From Bradyrhizobium septentrionale (GTDB taxonomy: Bacteria > Pseudomonadota > Alphaproteobacteria > Rhizobiales > Xanthobacteraceae): a stretch of 64,000 bases of DNA. Shown here in pieces: positions 44,877 through 53,416 of the stretch (position 1 is the stretch's first letter; each line of letters starts with the position of its first letter). The notes beneath the pieces were generated by a model, which searched no databases, was not told the DNA's origin, and worked only from the letters and a program-made list of their open reading frames with translations. Both the position numbers and the translations under genes were made by a program. The stretch covers positions 9,504,501-9,568,500 of the forward strand of contig NZ_CP088285.1 of the NCBI RefSeq assembly GCF_011516645.4, written 5' to 3'.

Positions 44877-44930
44877 CTCATCACCCCAATGTGGCGCGCA
44901 CCGTTCCACGCCGCGCGCCATCGCACGAGC

Positions 44931-46184
44931 TCAGCTCTTGTGACCGAGCGCTTCGCAGGTACGCAGGTTCTTTTCGTTGGGTTCTTCGGTCGACAGAACC
45001 TCGAACACATCGGACTCGTTCTTCATGTCCTTGGATTTCGACTTGATCACGAGCACCGACTGCACCGACTGGTGATCGCATTTGCGATAATATTGCGGTC
45101 CCTTGTAGTAGTCGTACTTCAGAGCCTCCAATGCGGTGACGACCTTGTCGGTCTCCACGCTGCCCGCGCCCTTGACCGCCTCGAGCACGGTCCGAACACC
45201 GCCATAGCCGAGCGCGCCGTAATCGGTGGGCAGCTTGCCATCATACATCTTGCGGAAAGCATCGTTGAACGCCTTGGTCGAGGCGAACTTGTCATCGATA
45301 CCCCAGTAGAACGAGCAGCCGCCGACGACGCCTTCGAATGCCTGCGGGCCCGCCGCGACGCGACTGGCATGCGACAGCAGCGGCGCGATGATCTGGATCG
45401 ATTTCTTGATGCCAAAGTCCGTCGCCTGCTTCAGCGCGATTTGCTGGTCCCGCCCGAAATTGCTGATGCACAAAATATCGGGCTTCAGCGACTGGAGACG
45501 CGGCAGCAGGGTCGAGAAATCGGTCGTTCCCAGCGGATGGCGGATGTCGCCGAGGTTCTCGATGTTGAACTCCTTGCCGACCTCGAGGAAGCCGCGAACC
45601 ATTTCGTGACCGTAGGCATAATCCGCCGTGAGAAACGCAACCTTCTTGCCGAATTTGGTGAAGGCGTAGCGGCCGACCGCACCTGATGTCATGTGCGGGT
45701 TCAGCGCTTCGTGGAATGTGTATTTGCTGAAATCTGCCGCCTCGTTGATGGCGTCGGACTGGCTGATCGAATTGAAGATGACGCCGCGCTCCTTGGTGAC
45801 GTTGTTGATCGCGAGCTGAACCGCCGCCGAGAGACTTCCGACGACGAAATTCACCTTCTCCTTCTCGACCAGCTCCAATGTCCGTGTCGCCGCCTCGCCG
45901 GGATTGAGCTTGTCATCGCGCACAACGAGCTCGGCCTTGCGGCCGTTGAGGCCGCCGGCATCATTGAATTGGGCGACGGCCAGCTGCCCCGCCCGCACCT
46001 GGTCCTGGGCCTCCGCGCCATAGGGGCCGGTCAAGGGAACCGGGAAGCCGATCTTGATCGGCGCTTCCTCGGCCTGCAGCAGATTGATGCGAAACGGCGA
46101 GACGGCGAGAGCGGCGCCGGCGCTTGCCGTCGTCAGCAGACGACGCCGCGATATCGATCCAGCTTTGGTGACCTTGTTCGTCAT
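44931..46184 (-). CDS. ABC transporter substrate-binding protein (LivK/amide-binding type)
   Basis: A 417-residue periplasmic binding protein, exported by the Tat route (SISRRRLLTTASAGAALA near residues 11-28). The mature start IKIGFPVPLTGPYGAEAQDQ and the AFLTADYAYGHEMVRGF segment are typical of amide/urea/branched-chain receptors. ATG 46184 is preferred: GGGGAGGA is 7 bp before it, whereas the ATG at 46190 almost touches that site. It stands 68 bp after the molybdenum hydroxylase large subunit, so the importer is likely expressed with the hydroxylase and brings in its substrate. Confidence 0.9.
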   Translation of the reverse strand: MTNKVTKAGSISRRRLLTTASAGAALAVSPFRINLLQAEEAPIKIGFPVPLTGPYGAEAQDQVRAGQLAVAQFNDAGGLNGRKAELVVRDDKLNPGEAATRTLELVEKEKVNFVVGSLSAAVQLAINNVTKERGVIFNSISQSDAINEAADFSKYTFHEALNPHMTSGAVGRYAFTKFGKKVAFLTADYAYGHEMVRGFLEVGKEFNIENLGDIRHPLGTTDFSTLLPRLQSLKPDILCISNFGRDQQIALKQATDFGIKKSIQIIAPLLSHASRVAAGPQAFEGVVGGCSFYWGIDDKFASTKAFNDAFRKMYDGKLPTDYGALGYGGVRTVLEAVKGAGSVETDKVVTALEALKYDYYKGPQYYRKCDHQSVQSVLVIKSKSKDMKNESDVFEVLSTEEPNEKNLRTCEALGHKS

Positions 46185-46252
46185 GACCATTCCTCCCCAA
46201 GAACTGTCTGTGTTTTGCTTATCGTATTGTCTTTGCCCGGAACGTCTCCACC

Positions 46253-48643
46253 TCAGATTCGTCCCAGGGCCGTCAGGATAACCTGAGGCGTCAGCGGAAT
46301 CTCGGTAATTATTGCGCCGAACTGCCGGAGCGCGTCATTGACCGCGTTGGCGACCGCAGCTGCCGCACCGGCTGTCCCCGCCTCGCCCGCCCCCTTGGCG
46401 CCCAGCTCCGATTCTAACGTCGGAGAGACCACGTGGCCGATCTCGATATCGGGCATCTCGCCGGACATCGGGACCAGGTAGTCCGCCATATTGGCGTTGG
46501 TCAGCTGACCGCGTTCATCATAAATGCACTTCTCGAACAGCGCCGCGCCGAGCCCCTGCACGACGCCGCCCCGGATCTGCTCGTCGACCAGTTGCGGGTT
46601 GATGATGGTGCCGCAATCTTCGACAACCCAATGCTTGAGCAGCGTAACGAACCCGGTCTCGGTATCGACCTCAAGCCACGAGGCCTGAACGCCGTTGGTG
46701 AACGCAAAGGGATACTGGCGTGGAACGAAATGCCGGGTGGCCATCAACTCGGGCTGGATGCCTGGCGGGAGGGTGTCTGGTCGAAAATAGACGATCCGCG
46801 CCAGCTCATTCAGCTCGATGCGCGGCGCACCGTCGTCGGCATTGACGATGCTGTTGTTGACGATATCGAGCCCGGTCGGCGTCGATTGCAGGATGGCTGC
46901 AGCAACGTCGAGAATATTCTTGCGCAGGGCCTTGGCGGCTTGCAGCGCGGCTTCGCCGCCGATGCCGGCGCCGCGAGAGGCCCACGTACCGCCGCCATAG
47001 GGCGTGTTGTCGGTATCCCCCAGGATCACGCGGACCCGCTCCATCGAAACGCCAAGCACGCTGCCGACGATCTGCGCCGTCAGCGATTCCGACCCTTGCC
47101 CCTGCTCCGTGATGCTGGTCTGGCAGATCACCGAGCCCTGGGCGTCGAGCCGAACCGCGACGCCGTCCTGCGACGAGATCCGCGCGCCGCCGACGCCGTA
47201 GAAGGCGGCGCTGGGATTGGTCACTTCTATGAAGCTGGCGATCCCGATGCCTCGGTGAACGTTTCTGGTACGCAAGGCGGCTTGCTCAGCACGCAATGCG
47301 TCGTAGTCCATCATCTGAAGCAGCTTGGTCAGCGAGGCGTGATGCGAAAGCTGCTCAAACTTCATGCCCGAGGGTGATGCGCAGGGATAGGCGTCGTCGG
47401 CGATCAGATTACGCCGGCGGATTTCGACGGGGTCCATGCCGATCTTCGCCGCGGCCAGATCGACCAAGCCCTCGGTAACCGAACAGGCGATCGGGTGTCC
47501 GACCGCCCGGTACTGGCACATCACGTTCTTGTTCTGGAACACGACCCGCGCCCGCGCCCGATAGTTCGGGGTGACATATGGCCCTCCGACCAGATTGACC
47601 ACCTGATTTGCCTCGATGGCGCTGGTGCGCGGATACATCGAATAGGGGCCGATTCCCGTCAGGTCATCGATCTCGAATGCCGTAATCGTGCCGTCCTTTA
47701 GGACGCCGATCCGTCCCCTGCATCGATGATCGCGGGCGTGAATGTCCGTGTTGAAACTCTCGACGCGGTCAGCCACGAACTTGACCGGCCGCCGCAGCAG
47801 CTTGGACAGCGCATAGGTCGCCATTTCGTCGGCGTAGATGTGGACCTTGATGCCGAACGAGCCGCCGACATCCTTGCAGACCACCCGGACCTGCGCTTCC
47901 CTCAGCCCGAGATGGAGCGCCGCGATGTTCTGCACCATGTGGGGCGCCTGCGTGCCCTGATAGATCGTGAGCCGCGCCTCGGCTGCGTTCCAGTCGGCAA
48001 CGACGGCCCGCGGTTCAAGCGTCACGCCGGTGTGGCGCCCGAACACGAAGTCGGCTTCGACCACCTCGGACTCCGACAATGCGAGGTCGACATCTCCGGC
48101 GTTGATGGTCCGTTCAAAGGCGAGATTGTCACCGAGCGCGGCGTGGATGACGGGAGTGGCCGGATCGAGTGCCGCGCGCATGTCCGTGACCGCCTCGAGC
48201 TCCTCGTAGTCGACGGTAATGTGCTCCATGGCATCTTCAGCGGCCGCACGGCTGGTTGCCACAACCGCCGCCACCGCCTCACCCTGCCAGCAGACCCGGT
48301 CGACCGCGATCGCGTGCTGCGGCGCAGACTTCAATCCCTTCAGATGCGAGAGCACACCGACCCAAGGCGTAATCACGTCCTCAAGCTCACGCCCGGTGAC
48401 GATGGAAATGACGCCCGACATACGCCTTGCCGCGGCGGCATCGATCGCCACGATCTTGGCGTGCGCATATGGCGACCGCAGAAAGACCACGTGCGCCATA
48501 CGCGGCAATTCCAGGTCGCTGACATATTGTCCGCGCCCCTGCAACAGCCTGTCGAGATTCGGACGCGGCACCGATTTGCCGATGTAGGAATTCGGGCGAT
48601 CGAGCACCGAAAGTGTGTCGGCTGGCGCATGGGTCGCTGTCAT
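46253..48643 (-). CDS. molybdenum hydroxylase large subunit (xanthine dehydrogenase/CoxL family)
   Basis: A 796-residue molybdopterin-cytosine-dinucleotide-binding subunit. An N-terminal a/b hammerhead domain (SYIGKSVPRPNLDRLLQGRG) is followed by the Mo domain with GGSFGIKVHIYADE and the substrate-proximal loop MCQYRAVGHP, not the AYRCSFR loop of true CO dehydrogenase. The catalytic base is the Glu in KGAGEAGTAGAAAAVANAV near the C-terminus. These enzymes hydroxylate N-heterocycles or aldehydes with water as oxygen donor. ATG 48643 overlaps the small-subunit stop (ATGA). Confidence 0.93.
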   Translation of the reverse strand: MTATHAPADTLSVLDRPNSYIGKSVPRPNLDRLLQGRGQYVSDLELPRMAHVVFLRSPYAHAKIVAIDAAAARRMSGVISIVTGRELEDVITPWVGVLSHLKGLKSAPQHAIAVDRVCWQGEAVAAVVATSRAAAEDAMEHITVDYEELEAVTDMRAALDPATPVIHAALGDNLAFERTINAGDVDLALSESEVVEADFVFGRHTGVTLEPRAVVADWNAAEARLTIYQGTQAPHMVQNIAALHLGLREAQVRVVCKDVGGSFGIKVHIYADEMATYALSKLLRRPVKFVADRVESFNTDIHARDHRCRGRIGVLKDGTITAFEIDDLTGIGPYSMYPRTSAIEANQVVNLVGGPYVTPNYRARARVVFQNKNVMCQYRAVGHPIACSVTEGLVDLAAAKIGMDPVEIRRRNLIADDAYPCASPSGMKFEQLSHHASLTKLLQMMDYDALRAEQAALRTRNVHRGIGIASFIEVTNPSAAFYGVGGARISSQDGVAVRLDAQGSVICQTSITEQGQGSESLTAQIVGSVLGVSMERVRVILGDTDNTPYGGGTWASRGAGIGGEAALQAAKALRKNILDVAAAILQSTPTGLDIVNNSIVNADDGAPRIELNELARIVYFRPDTLPPGIQPELMATRHFVPRQYPFAFTNGVQASWLEVDTETGFVTLLKHWVVEDCGTIINPQLVDEQIRGGVVQGLGAALFEKCIYDERGQLTNANMADYLVPMSGEMPDIEIGHVVSPTLESELGAKGAGEAGTAGAAAAVANAVNDALRQFGAIITEIPLTPQVILTALGRI

Positions 48644-49125
48644 GCGCGGCGCTCCGCGCGCGTCTTGGCTGTCGCCTCCACAGCATCCAGGATGGCCTGA
48701 TAGCCCGTGCAGCGGCAATAGTTGCCAGAAAGATGTTCGCGGATCGCTTGCCGATCGGGCATGGACACCTGCTTGAGTAGATCCTGCGCCGTTATCAGCA
48801 TCCCAGGCGTGCAATAGCCGCACTGCAATGCATTGCGTTCGCGAAACGCTGCTTGGAGATCGGCGACTTCTCCGCTGTCGGACAGCCCCTCGATTGTCTC
48901 GACCGACGCGCCCTGCGCCTGGACCGCCAACATCAGACAGGAGCGAACGATCTCGCCATCGACCCGGACAGTACAGGCGCCACAGACGCCGTGCTCACAA
49001 CCGACGTGAGTGCCGGTCAGCTTCAGATTCTCTCGAAGGAAATCAGCGAGGTTGAGCCGCGGCAAGACAAAGGCATCGATAGGTTCGCCGTTGACCAGAA
49101 GCGAGATCGATACCGGAACGCTCAC
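48640..49125 (-). CDS. molybdenum hydroxylase small subunit, two 2Fe-2S clusters
   Basis: A 161-residue subunit. The N-terminal ferredoxin-like cluster is CEHGVCGAC...C (near residues 43-62). The helical second-cluster domain has CGYCTPGM and NYCRCTGYQ. All eight cysteines are present, so the electron path from Mo to FAD is complete. The GTG start at 49125 overlaps the medium-subunit stop by 4 bp (GTGA). Confidence 0.94.
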   Translation of the reverse strand: MSVPVSISLLVNGEPIDAFVLPRLNLADFLRENLKLTGTHVGCEHGVCGACTVRVDGEIVRSCLMLAVQAQGASVETIEGLSDSGEVADLQAAFRERNALQCGYCTPGMLITAQDLLKQVSMPDRQAIREHLSGNYCRCTGYQAILDAVEATAKTRAERRA

Positions 49126-50003
49126 CTGGTTGCTCCCGCTTCCAGTTCAGGTCGCGCGAGTAACGCGGCCACACAGCGCCGGAGCAAGACTGCGGCGAGA
49201 TGTCGGCGCATGGCTGGGCTCGCCTGCTGATCCTCCTGTGGATCGAGTTCATCGGCCAACGCGGTCGCAGCCTCTGCGAGCAAGACGGCGGTCACAGATG
49301 CATTGATCAGCTTGTCGGCGGCAGTCGCGAGCAGAGGCCGGTCGCCAACAGCAAAGAAGCCGAGCCGAAAATCCGTGAACCTGCCGCCCGCCACAACAGC
49401 GCGAGCGGCGAGGCCAACGATGGCATAGTCGCCATGCCGCCGGGCGTATTCCTGAAAGAAAAACGTCGAGCCTTGGCCCGCGACAGGCACCTCGACTGCG
49501 ACAAGCAACTCGTCTGGAGATAGTGCCGTTTCGTAGATTCCCTTGAAAAACCTGGTCGCAGCAATCCGGCGCTCGCCGGCCGGGCCGCGAACGATAATCG
49601 TGGCGTCAAGTGCTACGACGCAGGCGGGCAGTTCCGACGCAGGATCGGCATGGGCGAGGCTACCGCCAATCGTTCCGCGATTGCGAATTGCGGGATGAGC
49701 AACATGGGCAACGGCATCGCGCAACAACGGCGCGTGCAGAGCAACCTCCGGCGAACCGAGCAGGTCGACATGCCGGGTCAACGCACCAATGACCAGCACA
49801 TCTCCCTTCACCGCGAAGCCGCGCAACTCGGCGAGGCCGCCGATATCGACCACGATGTCCGGAGATAGGAGCCTCAGGTTCATCGCCGGCATCAGGCTTT
49901 GACCACCCGACAAAACCTTCGCCTTATCGCCATGCGCAGCGAGCAATTCCAGCGCATTCACGACGCTGGTCGCGCGGGCATAGGCGAAAGCCGCAGCTTT
50001 CAT
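49122..50003 (-). CDS. molybdenum hydroxylase medium (FAD) subunit
   Basis: A 293-residue FAD-binding subunit of the CoxM type. AKVLSGGQSLMPAMNLRL and NRGTIGGSLAHADPASELPA are the two FAD-binding signatures. ATG 50003 (MKAAAFAYA) is used. It is the first gene of the eight-gene minus-strand run (M-S-L subunits, then the Liv importer). It diverges from the luciferase-like monooxygenase gene across a 170-bp control region with a candidate TetR site. Confidence 0.93.
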   Translation of the reverse strand: MKAAAFAYARATSVVNALELLAAHGDKAKVLSGGQSLMPAMNLRLLSPDIVVDIGGLAELRGFAVKGDVLVIGALTRHVDLLGSPEVALHAPLLRDAVAHVAHPAIRNRGTIGGSLAHADPASELPACVVALDATIIVRGPAGERRIAATRFFKGIYETALSPDELLVAVEVPVAGQGSTFFFQEYARRHGDYAIVGLAARAVVAGGRFTDFRLGFFAVGDRPLLATAADKLINASVTAVLLAEAATALADELDPQEDQQASPAMRRHLAAVLLRRCVAALLARPELEAGATR

Positions 50004-50074
50004 GTGGGCGTGGCCTCCCGGGCCCAATTTTGGTTTGTCCGATTAGAGGGCCGCCCTCTTCAAAGGTCAAGCTT

Positions 50075-50090
50075 GTTTATCGAGTGATTA
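50075..50090. promoter_or_regulatory. candidate TetR-family operator, site A
   Basis: GTTTATCGAGTGATTA shares 13 of 16 bases with site B (54704-54719). It lies about 80 bp before the hydroxylase operon and about 90 bp before the luciferase-like gene, in a position to control both. The symmetric ideal would be TTTATCGATCGATAAA. Confidence 0.45.
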
Positions 50091-50173
50091 TTTGTGCGGC
50101 GGGGCTTGTCTTCGTCGCAGGAAGGCCGCAGGTTCCTCGCCAACTAAAGTTCTACTCGCAGGGGAGGCGGATC

Positions 50174-51271
50174 ATGAAGCTCGGATTCTTTACGATGCCG
50201 ATCCATCCTCTCGACAAGGATTGGCGGCAATCGCTCCGGGAGGATCGGGAGGCTTTCCTGCTTGCGGACGAGCTCGGCTTCACCGAAGCCTATGTCGGCG
50301 AGCATGTCACCGACAAGGCCGAGAACATCACTTCCAGCATCGCGTTCATTGCCTGGCTCGCGGCCGCGACCAAGCAGATCAGGCTTGGAACCGGCACCAT
50401 CAACATGCCGAACACCCATCCGGCTGCGGTCGCCGCATCTGTCGCCATGCTCGACCACATGCTTGATGGCCGCTTCATATTCGGAATCAGCCCGGGCGGG
50501 TTGCTGTCCGATGCGGAAGTCTTCGGTAATCTCGATGCCGACCGCAATGCGATGTTCCTGGAAGCGATCAATCAGGTTCTCGACATCTGGGCCGGCAAGC
50601 CGCCCTATGATCTGCAGGGCAAATATTGGAATGTCTCGGTCAAACGAACTCTGATTGAGGATATTGGCCAAGGCATCGTCGCGCGCCCCTTGCAGACCCC
50701 TCATCCGCCGATCGTGGTGACTGCGGTCGCGCCGTTCTCAAAAGGCGTCACGGAAGCCGCGGCACGCGGCTGGGACCCGATCTCGGCAAACTTCCTGATG
50801 CCAGCCTGGGTGAAGAGCCATTGGCCCAAATATGTCGAGGGCTGCGAGCGCGCAAACCGGGCGATCGACAGCGCCAATTGGCGTGTCGCCAAGAGCGTGT
50901 TCGTGGCAAAGGACGCTGCAACCGCGAAAGCCTATGCCACGTCCCCCGACAGTCCCTACGTGTACTACTATCACCAGCTGTTCACGAAGCTGAAGCGCAG
51001 CGGCCGGCTCGAACTGTTCAAGACGCGGCGGGATCAACCTGACGCCGAGGTTACATTGGAAGAGATCTGCGACAAGCTCATCATCTACGGCACGCCCGAA
51101 AGCGTGGCCGATCAACTGCTGACGTTCCAGGCGGAGATCGGCACTTTCGGAACCTTGCTGTACGCCGGCAAGGACTGGAAGGATCGCGAGCTTGGCCGGC
51201 AATCGATGATCCTGATGGCCGAGAAGGTCTTGCCGCGGATCAATGCCACCGCTGCCGGATCATCGGCGTGA
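50174..51271 (+). CDS. LLM-class flavin-dependent monooxygenase (limonene monooxygenase/luciferase-like)
   Basis: A 365-residue TIM-barrel protein of the bacterial luciferase superfamily. It begins MKLGFFTMPIHP; GFTEAYVGEHV near residue 40, RLGTGTINMPNTHP near 77 and GRFIFGISPGG near 107 form the FMNH2 pocket. It would use FMNH2 delivered by a separate reductase; the reductase at 52852-53406 is a candidate. ATG 50174 follows GGGGAGGCGG. It is co-transcribed with the deacetylase-like gene 15 bp downstream. Possible reactions are epoxidation, Baeyer-Villiger or ring-opening oxygenation as in RutA, but the substrate is unknown. Confidence 0.9.
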   Translation: MKLGFFTMPIHPLDKDWRQSLREDREAFLLADELGFTEAYVGEHVTDKAENITSSIAFIAWLAAATKQIRLGTGTINMPNTHPAAVAASVAMLDHMLDGRFIFGISPGGLLSDAEVFGNLDADRNAMFLEAINQVLDIWAGKPPYDLQGKYWNVSVKRTLIEDIGQGIVARPLQTPHPPIVVTAVAPFSKGVTEAAARGWDPISANFLMPAWVKSHWPKYVEGCERANRAIDSANWRVAKSVFVAKDAATAKAYATSPDSPYVYYYHQLFTKLKRSGRLELFKTRRDQPDAEVTLEEICDKLIIYGTPESVADQLLTFQAEIGTFGTLLYAGKDWKDRELGRQSMILMAEKVLPRINATAAGSSA

Positions 51272-51286
51272 TCAAGGAGTTTCGAC

Positions 51287-52162
51287 ATGGCCTTCACTGA
51301 TCGCATTCCGTACCAGGCCCAGGTCGATCGCCCGAAGCTGACATTGCCGGGCGGCAAGAAACTTGCCGTGTGGGTGATCCTCAATGTCGAGGAATGGCGG
51401 ATCGGGAACGCGATGCCGCGTACCGTGCTGAGCCCACCGATGGGCCAGCCCCTGCTGCCCGACGTGCCGAACTGGTCGTGGCATGAATACGGCATGCGCG
51501 CCGGCTTCTGGCGGCAATTCAAGGCCCTCACCGACCGAAATATCCCAGTGACGCTGGCCGTGAATGCCAACGTCTGCAACACCTATCCGCGGGTGGCGTC
51601 GGCAGCGCTTGAGGCGGGCTTCGAATTCATGGGACACGGATTTGTCCAGGGACCGATGCACAAGGTCGAGAACCAGGCGGACGCGATCAAACGCGCGGTC
51701 GATACCATTGCTGGATTTACCGGCAAGCCGCCGCGATCGTGGGAAAGCCCGGGCCTGACCGAGACCGAGGAGACGCTCGATCTCCTGCGCCTCAACGGCA
51801 TCGAATACGTGGCCGACTGGGTGATCGACGATCTCCCGCAGGACATCGCCACGCCGCACGGGACGGTGACAACAATTCCCTATTCCGTCGAGACCAACGA
51901 CATCGTTATCCACGCGCTGCAGCACCTTCCGTCAGAACAGTTCCTGACGCGCTGCACCGACCAGTTCGATCGGCTTTATCTTGAAGGCGCAGAGAATGCG
52001 CGGATCATGGCGATCTCGGTGCATCCCTACATCACGGGGGTGCCACACCGAATCAAGTACCTCGAGGTCCTGCTCGATTACGTCATTGGTCATGACGGCG
52101 TGGCCTTGATGACGGCGAGTGAGATCGGAGATTGGTATCGAGGTCAGATGGCGACAAAGTAG
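51287..52162 (+). CDS. polysaccharide-deacetylase-family hydrolase (PuuE-like)
   Basis: A 291-residue NodB-fold protein. As in the PuuE branch (allantoinase, cyclic imidase) the first motif is ILNVEEWRIGN instead of the TFDDG of true polysaccharide deacetylases. It also has FMGHGFVQGPMH for metal/substrate binding, the PPRSWESPGLTETEE segment and VHPYITGVPHR. AAGGAG precedes the ATG. In a catabolic locus such a protein is more likely a cyclic amide or ureide hydrolase than a sugar deacetylase. It converges with the TetR gene, 6 bp away. Confidence 0.87.
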   Translation: MAFTDRIPYQAQVDRPKLTLPGGKKLAVWVILNVEEWRIGNAMPRTVLSPPMGQPLLPDVPNWSWHEYGMRAGFWRQFKALTDRNIPVTLAVNANVCNTYPRVASAALEAGFEFMGHGFVQGPMHKVENQADAIKRAVDTIAGFTGKPPRSWESPGLTETEETLDLLRLNGIEYVADWVIDDLPQDIATPHGTVTTIPYSVETNDIVIHALQHLPSEQFLTRCTDQFDRLYLEGAENARIMAISVHPYITGVPHRIKYLEVLLDYVIGHDGVALMTASEIGDWYRGQMATK

Positions 52163-52168
52163 TGCGGT

Positions 52169-52855
52169 TCAGCCCACAACCTTGATCGGTACCCGTCGAC
52201 GATCGGTCGCGCTCTCCGCCATCCTCTCGAATCCTGCGAGAAAGATATCCAGCGCATCGCTGATCATTCGTGCCTTGTCCTCGAGGACCGGCGCTTCGTA
52301 GATGTACTTCCGCACACCATAGTAGAAGATGCCGCCGTGAAACACCCAGGCCAATTCCAGTTCGGCGGCGCTGGGCCTGCTTTGCGTCGCGAGGCCGGCG
52401 TCGTGGCGGCATTCCCTGAGAATTCGGGTCAGGATCTTGTCCTTGACCATGCCGACATACCAGCGATTGATGTCGAGGCCCTTCAGGCCGGAGTAGAGAT
52501 AGATCCGCAGCCATTTGCGGTTGAAGATCGCATCCGTGTAGACTTCGTAAAACTCCTGCAGGCGCACGCGAAGCGGACGCGAGCGATCCGCGAGCAACTT
52601 CTCCCAGCCGATTTCAAGGGGTTCGAGATATACCTTGCGGTAGACCTCCTTGATGAGATCATCCTTGCTCGGAAAGTAGCGGTAAAGCAGCGGCTGGGTT
52701 ACGCCGAGCTTGCGCGCGAGGGTACGTGTACCGCCGCCGAATCCCTCTTCCGCAAAAAGCTCAGTCGCCTTGGTGACGAATTCGCTGCGCCGGTCGTCAG
52801 CTGATAGTCGCCTCTGCTTGGTACGAGCTCGCTTGACGGGCGTCTTTCGATTCAT
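52169..52855 (-). CDS. TetR-family transcriptional regulator
   Basis: A 228-residue repressor-type protein. The N-terminal helix-turn-helix includes GTRTLARKLGVTQPLLYRYF (about residues 42-61) with the usual KDDLIKEVY after it. The remaining helices form the ligand domain. The basic N-terminus (MNRKTPVKRARTKQRR) may add DNA contacts. It is the last gene of the operon monooxygenase - flavin reductase - tetR (ATGA overlap with the reductase), so it probably autoregulates. Sites A and B (50075, 54704) are its candidate operators. Confidence 0.92.
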   Translation of the reverse strand: MNRKTPVKRARTKQRRLSADDRRSEFVTKATELFAEEGFGGGTRTLARKLGVTQPLLYRYFPSKDDLIKEVYRKVYLEPLEIGWEKLLADRSRPLRVRLQEFYEVYTDAIFNRKWLRIYLYSGLKGLDINRWYVGMVKDKILTRILRECRHDAGLATQSRPSAAELELAWVFHGGIFYYGVRKYIYEAPVLEDKARMISDALDIFLAGFERMAESATDRRRVPIKVVG

Positions 52856-53406
52856 GATGTCCTGTCACCATCGTCAGGCTGGAATCGGCCAAAACCTCCC
52901 CGCGCGAACAGCAACGGATTGTTCCGGTTATAAGCGTAGGCTTCCACCGCCCCTAGAAAAATGACGTGATCTCCGCCGTAGTAGCGGTTGGCAGCACGGC
53001 ATTGAAAATTTGCAACCACGTCGGCAAGCACGGGAGCTTGACCGAGACCTGGCGTCCAGCTCACACCTGCGAACTTATCGCCTGATGACCTGGCGAACTG
53101 CAGCGCCAACGCCCGCTGCGACGCATCAAGAACGTTGACCGTGAAATGGCTGGCATTCTGGAAGATCGGCAGCCCCTGCGAAAACATGCCCAGGCTCCAC
53201 AGCACCAGCGGCGGATTGAGCGACACCGACGCGAAGGAATTGCAGGTAATTCCGTACGGCCGCCCTTCGGCAGACATCGCGGTCACGATCGTCACGCCGG
53301 TCGCAAACGTGCCGAGCGCGTTGCGGAAGTCACGGGGGTCGATCGTCGAACTGTCGCTTGCGAACTCACTGGCCGGATCCGGCGGATGTTTGGGTAAGTC
53401 AGACAT
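52852..53406 (-). CDS. flavin reductase (HpaC/NTAB-type)
   Basis: A 184-residue flavin reductase. DFRNALGTFATGVTIVTA begins the domain near residue 25; SFASVSLNPPLVLWSLG and HFTVNVLDASQ bind FMN/FAD. It makes reduced flavin with NAD(P)H for a partner oxygenase; the acyl-CoA-dehydrogenase-like monooxygenase 10 bp upstream is the obvious partner, and the luciferase-like enzyme a second one. Confidence 0.92.
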   Translation of the reverse strand: MSDLPKHPPDPASEFASDSSTIDPRDFRNALGTFATGVTIVTAMSAEGRPYGITCNSFASVSLNPPLVLWSLGMFSQGLPIFQNASHFTVNVLDASQRALALQFARSSGDKFAGVSWTPGLGQAPVLADVVANFQCRAANRYYGGDHVIFLGAVEAYAYNRNNPLLFARGGFGRFQPDDGDRTS

Positions 53407-53416
53407 CCGATCGGCC

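Noticed and set aside
46215-46231. A third copy of the TetR-type word (TTGCTTATCGTATTGTC) before the Liv receptor gene
   Set aside because: Only the half TTATCG matches; too weak to call an operator.
46253-49125. CO dehydrogenase (coxSL)
   Set aside because: The large-subunit loop is MCQYRAVGHP rather than the AYRCSFR loop with the Cu-binding Cys of CO dehydrogenase.
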